Shown one piece after another: positions 33,905-45,800 of a stretch of DNA of 64,000 bases; the stretch's first letter is position 1, and every line of letters begins with the position of its first letter. The notes beneath the pieces are model-generated. The model did not search any database. It saw nothing but the letters and a program-made list of their open reading frames with translations, and was not told the DNA's origin. The stretch comes from Closterium sp. NIES-65. Taxonomy: Eukaryota; Streptophyta; Zygnematophyceae; Desmidiales; Closteriaceae. Both the position numbers and the translations under genes were made by a program. The stretch lies in assembly GCA_948144175.1 (NCBI GenBank), contig CANXME010002190.1, positions 62,001 to 126,000 of the forward strand. Reading direction: 5' to 3'.

Positions 33905-36900
33905 ATGGGCCAATCGCAGTCGCTATCGCTGGTCGAGGCGTCGGAGCTGATTCGCCAGCAACTCTCTGCTGACGTGTTCGTCTCCCATTTGCTCGCCGTC
34001 GAGCCGCACTCGTGGCGTCGCCCGCCATTACCGCACAGCGGACTAATAGTGTGCGAGGTGAGACCGATTTAAGACGCTGGTTAAAAACGCGCTGTGTTCT
34101 TAGTCGCCCGCCCTTACCGCACAGCGGACTCATAGTGTGCGAGGTACGACCGGTTAAAGTCCGTATTAGCAAACAATGTTGATAGGTTCTTAACCCCATG
34201 CCGTTGCCGCACAACGGACTGAAAATAGTTTTCAGAATGAGACGGATTTTTGGCCGTGATCAAAAAGGAAATGTGATGAGACGCATCCTAGCCGGCCAAC
34301 CTTACCGTAAAGTGGGCTGATAGTATACGAGGTGAGAGGTGGTTACTGAGTAGCCAACGGATGTCGTTAGATTGAACTGTAAATTCACGTCTGACTGAAC
34401 CTCTCCTATTCCCCCGTCCCTCTATCCCTCCCTTCTCTCCATCCTTCACCCCCTCCCCTCTCCCCCATCCCTCCCCCTCGCCTCTCTCCCCCATCCCTCT
34501 CCCCTAAAAAGGTAGAGGTGGATGAGCGCGGAGTCCCTGTGGCCTCCTCTTAAGATAGAGTCGACTAAAATACCACCTCCCTCTCCCCCTCTCCCCCTAA
34601 CAGGTGGAGGTGGATGAGCGCGGAGTGCCCGTGGCTTCCTCTAAGGACTACGTCCCCCCATCCTTCTCCCTTTCTCTCCTTTCCCCCCCCCATCCCTCTC
34701 CCCCATCCCTCTCCCCCATCCCTCTCCCCCATGCCTCTCCCCCATCGCTCTCCCCCATGCCTCTCCCCCTAACAGGTGGAGGTGGATGAGCGCGGAGTGC
34801 CCGTGGCCTCCTCTAAGGACTATGTCCCCACTGAAAGGTGAGCAGATTCCTTTAAGATCACTTTTGAGAGTTCCCAGATGGGTATTGTGTGGCTTCCTCT
34901 AAGGACTACGTTCCCACTGAAAGATGAGTGAGCAGATTCTCTCTCCTAAAAACACCTTTGACAAGCCTCGAAAATGAAGCCCATGGCCTCCTCTAAAGAC
35001 TATTCCCGCTCAAAGGTGAGCAGATTCCTTGTAACCCACTTTTGACAAGTGTTGAGAGAGTGAAGCCCATGGCCTCCTCTAACAACTATGTTCCCACTGA
35101 AAAGTCTTTTGAGCCGCCTCAAAAGTCGCCTCAAGAGGCGCCTCAAAACTCACTTTTGACAATTGTTGAAAGGGTGAAGCCCACGGCCTCCTCTAACAAA
35201 CAAACTACTATGTTCCCACTGAAAGGTGGGCAGATTTTGCTGGTTTCCTTTTTGAGATGCCTAAACCCTAACGCTAAGATCCCCTGAGCTCTTACCACTG
35301 AACTCCATTTGATACCTTTCCCTTCCCTTTGCAATGTCTTCAATCCAACCAGACCCGGCCGCAGTCAGCAGTTCCTGCTGCAGCCAATCACATGCCGGAA
35401 CGGGGCCAGCTGTCGCTTCTGCCACTCCCAGGGGTAGGTAATGGTGGAGTGCGGTGGGGAGAGGGTTTTGCCTCAGAGCAGTGCGGTGGGTGGGGGATGG
35501 GGTGGGGTATGGAGTGGGGGCATGCGATGGTGCAGGGTGGTGTTTAGGGATGGAGTATGGCATGGTGCAGTGCAGTGCAGTGTTTATGAGTTAAGATTTC
35601 TTTTCTTTCATGTCACAGTGCATTGCTTATTCCGATCCTTTCTCCTTCATTCCTTTGTCCCACCCACACTGACCGCACTTCTGACCTTTCCCTCGCCTTT
35701 CTCCCAACTTTTTCTGCAACACTGCAACATTAAACCTCATAGCTTCTTTCTGTTTCCTCGCTGCTTTGTGTGAAACATCACATCACATCACATCACATCA
35801 CATCATATCACACATCCAAACAGCTTCTCAGCTGCAGGAGGAGCGCTAGGATCTCTCCCTCTCTCCTCCTCCCTCCCTTCCCTACCAACCTCCACCCAAC
35901 CTCTGTCTTCCGACCCTGCCACTGCCAAACCTGCCGCCTCTGAACCTACCACCTCCGAACCTGCTGCCCCCAAACCTACCGCCTCCGAACATGCCGCCTC
36001 TGAACCTGCTGATTCCGAACCTGCCTCCTCCAATGCCAACACCACCAAGGACAGTGCAGGAGGCGGGGGTCTGGCGGATGAACACAGAGGGGAGGATTCT
36101 TCGTCTCCCCCCGTCCATGTTGACTCACTTCCTCTCCTCTCACTCCCTGAGTATGTCTGCTCGCTAGGCTCGGACCCTTCTGTTCAATTCGACCATGCAG
36201 CCCTCCCACCTGCCCTCCCACCTGCCCTCCCATCTGCCCTCCCACCTGCCCTCCCACCTGCGACATCTGGTAACCAGAAACAGCAGGGGCAGCAGCAGGA
36301 GCAGCAGCAGCAGCAGCAGCAGCAGGGGCAACAACAGCAGCAGCAGCAGCAGGGGAAGCAACAGCAGCAGCAGCAGCAGCAGGGGCAGCAGCAGCAGTGG
36401 ACGAGCCTTGCAGGAGCGGCCAATCGGTGCTTTGCTGTGAGAGCCAATAAGACTGCGCCACGTCTGCAGTACTGCCGCTGCCGCAGCCCCTGTAGCGAGG
36501 GTGGGAGATGCAACGAGGGAGGAGGAAGAAACGGAGTGAGTGGGAGCAGTAATGCCAGAACTGCCGTACCTAGCAAGTTGCCAGACCAATCTCCGAACCA
36601 GTTTCCAAACCAGAGCGGAAGGTCCGGAGCTTGCTGTGACGTGGAGTGGGCCGTGGCTGTTGCTGCCAGGCTGGCACCCAATCTGACGTGGACACATGCC
36701 TCTGCCAGGTCACTATCTGCTGTCGTGGCATCCCTATCTGTCCGGGAAGGGCTTGTAGCGGGTACCAGTGATGTGACTGTATCAAATGGCAGCACGCCTA
36801 TTGAAAGTATGACTATATTGAAGGCTGTAGAGCCTGTTGAGGCGGAAAAAGGGCCTCAGTTTAAGCACAGTGACTCTGACGGGGGGAGCTTTTCCTTCGG

Positions 36901-39822
36901 CACAAGTGGGGAGAGGGGAGAAGAGGGGAGGGAAGGAGAAGAGGGGATGGAAGGAGTGAGGGGTGTGGAAGGAGTGAGGGGTGCAGAAGCAAGACGAGAC
37001 AAACTCGCGGATCAACTACCTGGGAATTCACCTGAAAGCTCATCTGAAAAATCACCTGAGACTGAACAGATTGGAGTGGAGGGAGTGGAGGTCAGGTTGG
37101 GGGGAGAGGTGGGTGGAGGTGGTGAGATGGAGAAGAATGAGAGGACAGAGGGAGAGAATAAGAGGGAGGTCAGTGAGGGAGAGAAAGTGAGTGAGGGAGA
37201 GAAAGTGAGTGAGGGAGAGAAGGTGGGTGAGGAAGAGAAAGTGAGTGAGGGAGAGAAAGTGAGTGAGGGAGAGAAGGTGGGTGAGGAAGAGAAAGTGAGT
37301 GAGGGAGAGAAAGTGAGTGAGGGAGAGCAAGTGAGTGAGGGAGAGAAGGGAGAGAAGCCACAGAAGAGCCCGTCTTCGAAGCCTCCTCTTGCTCCCACTC
37401 CCTCCACACGCACAGCCACAGCCACAGCCACAGCAGCAGCAGCAGCAGGAGCGGCAGGAGGGGCAGCAGCAGCAGCAGCAGCAGCAGGAGGGGCAGCAGC
37501 AGCAGCAGAAGGTGGCAGTGACCTGGCTCACAAAACCCCCTCCCTTCGAATCTGGGTGCCTGAAGAGGAGCAGCAGCAGGAGACGCAGCAGCAAGAGCAG
37601 CAGCAAGAGCAACAGCAGAACTTTCAGCAGCAGCAGCAGCAGCACCAGGAGCACCAGGAGCAGGACGGAAAGTCTGATTTTCTACCCCTCTTATCACCCT
37701 CCTCCTCCCTTCCAGTCTCCCTTCCAGAATCCACCTCATCCTCCTCCGCTCTCCCTCAACTCACTTTGGACAACATCTTTTGTCCTGTAGCGGCGCTCGT
37801 CTCCACCGCCGCCCAACCTTCCGACCAATCAGGGACCACAATCTTCTTCCTCTACCCCTCCGTTCCCTTCACTCTGGCCGGCGTGCTTCGGCACAGCCCC
37901 GAGGCGCTACGAGACGAGTTTGCCGCCCGGCTGGTCGCGTTTGGATTCTTGCAGGGGGTGGCGGCAGCACATGCGCTGGGGATCTCCTGCGGGGCGGCAG
38001 TGCCGCCCAATATTGCGTTCTCGGCGAATCTGTGGCCGCGGTTGATGCTGGGAGGGGATTTTGGGGGTGGTTTAGAGGGGGGGGGGAGGGGGAGTAGGGG
38101 AGGGAAAAGGAGGGATTGGTGATGGTAGTAGGAAGAATAGGGCTGGAAGGCAGGTGAGAGGAGACGAAGGGAGAGGAGGAGGAAAAGGAGGAGAAGAAAG
38201 GAAAGGAGAGCAAAAGGGGCAAGACGCGGAGGTGATTTCGACAGGAGAGGGAGCCATGGCGAAAGGCGGGGACAAAGAAGATGAGCAGGAGGAAATTCTA
38301 AGGAAGCTTCCTCCTCCGCAGCGCGCACTTGCCGCGAAGCTTCCTTTCAGCGATCTCCTGGGCAGGTGGATGGCATGGGAGATCAGCAACCTGGATTATC
38401 TCCTGGAGCTCAACAGAATAGCGGGGAGGCGGAGCGGAGACAGGGATTTCCACGCTGTCATTCCGTGGGTGATTGATTTCACGGTGGCTCCGTTTGATAC
38501 CACCGCAGGTTCATTCACCGGGGGTTCATTCACCGGGCGTTCAATCTCTGCTTTTAATGTCTCTGCTTTTGATCGTACTGGTCCTGCTTCCGAGGCCTCC
38601 GTGGCTGTTGTGGCTTCTTCTGAGGGGGTTGATGCTGCGGGCTTGTTACCCAGGGACCTGTCTGTCGGGGTTGATGCTGCTGGCTTGTTACCCAGGGACC
38701 TGTCTGTCGGGGTTGATGCTGCTGGCTTGTTACCTAGGGACCTGTCTGTCGGTGATCTGATATCTGCGGATAGAGCAAGCGAAAGCTTTCCTCCTCTGCG
38801 TCCTGCCGCCGCTGCTGCTGCTGCTGGTGCTACCGCTACCAGTACTACTCTATCCTCCTCTTCCTCCTCCTCCACAGCTCCCCTCAAGGGTTGGCGGAAC
38901 CTGCGCTTAACTAAGTGGCGGGCGGTAAAAGGCGACGAGCAGCTCGATTTCACCTACTCGTCCTCCGAAGTCCCCCACCACGTGGCAGAAGAGTGTGTGT
39001 CTGACGTGGCAGTCTGCATGTACTCGGCTCGAAAACTCCCTCTGTGGATATTAAGGAGGGTGGTGAGGACGGTCTTTGAGCCTAAGGAGTATCCTAGTAC
39101 GATGGGGAGGATGTATAGGTGGACTCCTGATGAGACCCTGCCCGAGTTTTTTTTCGATCCTGCCCTGTTTCGGTCGTACCATGAGGGGCTGCCCGACCTG
39201 GCGCCTCCTGATTGGATGGATGAGTTTGCGGGCAGTGTGGGGGGAGCGGAGGTGGATGGAGAGAGAGGAGGGGAAAGAGGAGGGGAGGGAGGAGGGGAGG
39301 GAGGAGGGGAAGGGGGAGGGGAGGGAGGAGGGGAGAGAGGAGGAAAGGGAGGAGGAGTCAAATTTGAAAGAGATCTTTCTGGATCTTCAGATCCTGCAAT
39401 CATGATGGACGGCGACGATTTGATCCTGCGAATCAAATCCAATCGCGTCCATCGCTTCCTCGCCCTCCACCGGGCGGCACTAGAGGGTGATTTTGTCTCT
39501 TCTGAGCTGCACCACTGGATCGACCTCACCTTTGGCTACTGTCTCGCTGGCGACGCGGCATTGGCCGCCAAGAATGTGGTCCCGCCACCGACCAATGAGG
39601 AGGCGCCACGTGGACATGGGAGGTGCCAGCTGTTCGTGCATCCTCACCCGCAGAGGGGACCTAGACCAGCGGGGTTGAGTGGAGGGAGGGGAGGAGTTTG
39701 GGGAGGGAGAGAGATAGGAGGAGTGAGAGGAGGAATGGGGTTGGGAGGAGGTGGAAGAGGGGAGGGAGGGGAAGGTGGGAGTAACACTGCTTTGGACCAG
39801 CGAAACCCTGCTGATTCCCCCG

Positions 39823-39857
<35 letters not shown>

Positions 39858-42800
39858 TCCCCGTCTGCTACCACTCCATCCAGCCTCCCTTCTCCCTCTT
39901 TCTCCTCCCCCAGACCGTCACCACTCCCCACATCACCCACCCCTCTTCCCTTAACCTCCCCTCGCTCCCCCTCCCCCTCCCCCTCTCCTTCTCCCTCCCC
40001 CTCCCCCTCATCCCGTCCCCCCCTCTCAATGTCACGCACACTCCAGCAAGTGGAGGAATTTTCTCGATTCCTAGAATCCACGCGCCACCTGTCGCCCGTC
40101 TATTGGCCGCCGCCCGAGATCCTTGCCCCGCCTCCTGTCTCCCCCAGGGGTTACCGGAGAGGGGGGATGGGGTCTGCTGTTGCTGCTGCTGCTGCTGCTT
40201 CTGGTTCCATAGTTACAGCAAACCGACATCATATGGGGCAGGAGGAGGAAGAAACGGACAAACAAGGCACGTCCGCATCCTCGTCCTCTTCCTCATCCTC
40301 CTGCTCCTGCTGGGCGGAAGATATTTTTGTGGCCGGCTGCGTGATTGCGGAGATTTTCCTCCGCCGCCCGCTTTTCGACCCAGACTCAGCACACGTCTTC
40401 GCCACGGTCGGCAGTCTGCCGCCCGCTTTCTACAACCTGCCAAGCTCCGTGCAACCGGTGATCAGAGGCCTAGTAGACCGCAACCCCGCTCGCCGCCCGA
40501 CCGCTGCTACAGTCCTCGCTTCGTCCTTTTTCAGTCCTGCCGTCCGGTCGGCCCACTCGTTCCTCTCCTCGCTGCACTCCCTCCCGTTCCCGAGCCAGCG
40601 GCTCGCGTTCGCCGCGTCCCGAGCCAAGCAGGGAGGCTTGGGAACGAAGCTGCGGACGCACGCGATTGGCCGAAGCAGCAGCAGCGGCCGCAACAGCCGG
40701 GAGAGAATGGAGGGACTGAGAGACCAGGGGGGGGGAGACGGGAGGGTGATTCGAGAGGAGGAAGTTGCACTCTGGATGTGTGCATGCGAGGTGGTAACCC
40801 TGTTACAGCAGCCAGCTCTAGACCTCTCCGACCCTGCGGTTCAATCCCATATCACAGTGGTTCTGAACGGTTTGCTGCATCCCACTAGGGGTCTCGGCCG
40901 GAGGGCGATAGTGGCTCTGCTGGTGCCACTGGCAGTGCGAGCAGTGGAAGCTAATGAACCCAAGGGGTTGAATGAGATTGTGTTCGGTGAAGGGGTGTGG
41001 GATAAGCTTGCAATGGCTGTAGGGTTACCGGAGTATATAGAACGGCTGCATCCTTCTTTGCTCCGTTCGTCTCTCTTCTCCCTCCCCACCACCACCCCTT
41101 CTGCTTCCTCCGCCTCCTCCTCTTCCTCTTCCTCCACTCCTCCCATTCCTCGCCTAGACCGATCCCAATCCGCCGCACAGCCTCGGTCCGGACCTGTGTC
41201 CGCGGCTCGGGCCAAGCTCGGACTGCCTCGGTCTGGATCCGCGATCGTACGGTCAGGATCGCCCCCTGCGCTTCACGCCAGTCCGTGCCATGCGGCATCG
41301 ACGGCTCTGATTGAATCGGTGGCTCTGCTCCCTCTCCCCATCACTATCAGCCAGACAATTGCCCCTCTCATCGCTCACATCACCAGGGGACCCTTACAAC
41401 ACGCCTCCCACATTCAAGACCTCTTGATTGATATCGGTATGTCTTGCTTTGTGTGTCCACTCGTGAGGTGCTCTCTCTCAGTGGGGCCACTGCTGCATGC
41501 ACCACTGCAGCAGCACGGATCATACAACACGCCTCCCACATTCAAGACCTCTTGATTGATATCGGTATGTGTTGCTTTGTGTGTCCACTCAAAGGCTACC
41601 TCGGTGTTACTATAAAGCTCACGTCACCAGGGGTACTCTGCACCACGTCTCCCATATTCACCATCTCTTCATTCATATCGGTACGTCTTGCTTTGGAGAG
41701 GCAGCATAGGAGAATGATTTTTTCAACACACACAAGCTATTACTTGTTGTGCTCGTGTCTTCCCCTTCCCTTGTTGTGCTCGTGTCTTCCCCTTCCCTTT
41801 CCCTCTCTTTCCAGCTTCCAAGTTGGGAGAGAGAGCTACAAAGCGTCACCTGGTGCCCAGGCTACAAGCAGCGCTAGCGCAGCTTTTTCCTTTCCTCCCT
41901 CCCATCTCAACATGTCCTTTCCCTTCTTTTCTTCCTCCCCTCTCTTTCCAGCTTCCAAGCTGGGAGAACAGGCCTCAAAACGACACTGGGTGCCCAGGCT
42001 ACAAGCAGCGCTAGCGCACTGAAGATGAGTGAGGAGCAGCGGCAGGCGGGCGGGGGAATGGGAGCAAGAGGAGGAGCACATGCCATTTTGTCTGAACCGC
42101 TGCTTTCCTCCCTTGCATTTCCCTTCCTCCCTTCCCTTCACAGCTTCCAAGTTGGGAGAGAGGGCTACAAAACGGCACTTGGTGCCCAGGCTACAAGCAG
42201 CACTAGCGCACTTGAAGATGAGTGAGGAGCGCATGTAGAGAGAGCACATAGGCAGGAAGGAAGTCATTTTCCTTCTCGCCCTTCCCATGCCCCCTGTTCC
42301 AGCTTCCAAGCTGGGAGAGAGAGCATTGAAACGAGGTGACATTTGAGTCGACTCATAAGTCACCTCATTTCCCTTCTCGACCTTCCCATGCTCCCTGTTC
42401 CAGCTTCCAAACTGGGAGAGAGAGCATCGAAACGGCACCTGGTGCCCAGGCTACAAGCAGCACTAGCGCACTTGAAGATGAGTGAGGAGCAGCGGCAGCA
42501 GCAGCAGGGGCAGCAGGGGGCAGCGGGGAGGAGGAGGCGGTTGTTAGACGTGGGAGGGGACGAGCAGAGGCGGGAGCTTCTGGCGGGTATCCTTACAGAC
42601 GTGTACGACCTCTTTGCTATGGACGAGGTATGCTTGTGTGTTGGTGGAGCGCATACCCATACTTATGTGTGAGACTGCAGTGCAGAGGGAGCTCCTGGCG
42701 GGTGTTCTTACAGACATGTACGACCTCTTTGCTATGGACGAGGTACGTACGGTGCATGGGTTTGGTGTTCTAGGCAGCTTGAATAGCAGGGGGCAGCAGG

Positions 42801-45800
42801 GGCAGCAGGGGGCAGCGGGGAAGAGAGGGCGGTTGTTAGATGTGGGAGGGGACGAGCAGAGGAGGGAGCTTTTGGCGGGTATTCTCACGGATGTGTATGA
42901 TCTGTTCTGCATGGACGAGTTATGTGGGAGTGTGTATGTTGAACCCATGCCCATACTTGTATGTGGGAGTGTGTATGTTGAACCCATGCCCATACTTGTA
43001 TGTGGGAGTGTGTATGTTGAACCCATGCTCATACTTGTATGTGGGAGTGTGTATGTTGAACCCATGCCCATACTTGTATGTGGGAGTGTGTATGTTGAAC
43101 CCATGCCCATACTTGTATGTGGGAGTGTGTATGTTGAACCCATGCCCATACTTGTATGTGGGAGTGTGTATGTTGAACCCATGCCCATACGTCCATGTGA
43201 GACTGCAGTGCAGAGGAAGCTGCTGGGGGGTATTCTCACGGACGTGTATGATCTGTTCTGCATGGGCGAGCTATGTACTATGCATGTATGGGGATTGTTG
43301 CTTTCTTGCCGAAATGAAAAGCAGGAGGAGGTGGTTGTTGGATGTGGGAAGGGACGAGGTGGGGAGGGAGCTTCTGGCGGTTATCCTTACAGACGTGTAC
43401 AACCTCTTTGCTATGGACGCGGTTTGACTAGTGGCTTGCTTGGTCTTTTCGAGTCAAGGTATGTATGTACTATTGAGGCGCCTCGAGGTGTATGTACTAT
43501 GTAAAGAGATCGTTTTGAGGTGGCTTTTGAGTCGACTCAAAAATGTATGTACTATGTACAGGGATTATTTTTGTAGACAACGTGAAGAGAAGGGGCAGCA
43601 GGGGGCAGGGGGGAGGAGGAGGCACTTGTTAGATGTGGGAGGGGATGAGGGGAGGAGAGAGCTGCTGTCGGGTGTGTACGATAATGTTTTCTATGGTCGA
43701 GGTATGTTTACCGTCAAGGTCATTCCCTTGACGCCTCTCATTCTAAGCCAAACGCTGGGGTTGCCACACCACTGAGCCTTCTTGTTGAGTCAACTCAGAA
43801 ATCTCTCCCCAATCCCTTGCCCCTCCCCCCACATCTCTTGCCCCATCAGGGCAACGAGTCAGGACTCTGCCTTGACTCGAATAATTCTGAAACAGACTCT
43901 GGAATTGCCGCCACTGAGCCTTCTTCTGCTTCTTCACCTGCAGCAGAGGTATCACCAACAGCAGCAGCAGCGGCAGCAGCGGCAACTGCGGCTGCAGCAG
44001 CAGCAGCGAAGCAATTTGCAATCCACACGGTGACCTCTCCAGTCACTTCTCCTCCTCCTGCCGCTCCCACCGATTCAGAAGCTGTTGCAGCAGCCGCAGC
44101 CGCAGCCGCAGCAGCAGCGGCAAAGCGATTTGCCATTCACACTGTCACCTCTCCTGTCGATTCTCCTCCTCCTCCCCCTCCCACTGATCCAGAATCCGCT
44201 AAGAAACCTCCCTCATACCCCACAACTGCAACAGCCGCTACAGCCGCTGCTGACGCAACCAATGCTACTGCTATAGATGCTGAAGCTGCTGCTTCTACAG
44301 CAGCTCCAGCTGCTTCTTCTGAATCCCCCAAACTCGCCTCTAAAACAGGGAACTTATCTAAGCGTCTTGGAATGGTAGCAGCGGCTCTCACCCCCTCTTC
44401 TCTGCTATTAGACGGATTTGGTTGGTCCCTTCCCATGCCAACACTTAACAAGTCACCCTCTCACTCCCGCACAGTCAGCGCCAGCTCATCAGCGGAAGAT
44501 TCCAGGATGCTTCCTCCTGCCGGCGCCTCTGCTGCTGGTGGTCTCGCCACCACCGCCGCTGCAACCAGCAGCCAATCCTGGCTCTCCACGTCAGCCGACT
44601 CTTTGCCCGAGACTCACCCGGGCAGCCCAGAGGAAAATTCCTCCCTGCCCGAACCACCCGAGCCGTGGTTCTGGCTGCCCGAAAAACGTTTGGATGCCCC
44701 TCCGAATGAGGAGGGGTGGGACGTGGGGAGGAGGCTGGGGGGAGGAGGGGGAGGGGCAGGGGGAAGTTCAGTCAGCCTTGCCAGTATGAGCGCTGTTTCG
44801 TCTGTTTCTGGGGGAGGTGGCAGCTCGTGGATGGCTCGCGACAGGGAGGAGTCCCAGCCCGGGTGGCATCTGAATTTGTCTGTACTCAGATCCTGGGCGG
44901 CACACGACGGGCCTATTACGGGGATAGCAGTTCTGGAGAATGAAGAGGCATTTGTGACTATAGGGAGGGGAGGGTTATTGTCAGAGGGGAGTGGAGGAGG
45001 GGGAGGGGGGAGAGAGGGAAGAGCAGGAGGGGGAGGAGGACGGGGTGGGAGAAGCCGGGGAGGGGCAGGAGGCGGGGGAGGTGGAGAAGGAGGGGGAGGA
45101 GGAGGGGAGAGGGTTCGGGTGTGGGATGTGGGGTCAGGGGACTGTACTTTAGAATACTCAGGCCATTCCGAGGTTCCTCTTGCAGTGTGTGCGTTACAAG
45201 GCACCTCGTTAGTAGCAACATGCGACGAAGTAATCCACGTATGGGACTCTTCCTCTGGCGAGCTCTTATCTCTCTTTGAAGAGCCGCCTTCCTCTCTAGC
45301 AGCTCACCTCCAGCAGCAGCAGCAGCAGCGGGAGCAGCAGCAGCTGTACTCACACCACTCCTCCTCCACCCCCACACTCTCTGCTGCTGCCGCCGCCGCT
45401 GCCGCCGCAGCAGGAGCGGCCGGAAACCCCCTCGCGTACTTCTCCTCTTCCCCTCGCCTCGCCATGCCTATCGGCCAGCTTCCGGACCAGACCTCTTCTC
45501 TGGATCCCGCTGCTACATCCTCAATCTTCTCCTCTTTCGCCGCCGCTACAGGCGGAGTGGCAAGTGGGATCCCAGCCTCCCCTCGCATGTCCTCCTCTCT
45601 CTTCTCCTACCATCCCTTCTCCTCCCTCTCCTCTCTCTCCACCACTCCTCGATCCCACCCGTCCCCACACTCCCTCTCCTCGTCCGCCCTCCCGGACCTC
45701 GCCGGCCTAGGCTCAGGAGACGGCTCGGCGGGAGGCTCGGTTGGGACGCCGAGGCATGGGAGGGGGCGCAGCGTTAGCAGTCCCATGACTGTGTGTAGAT

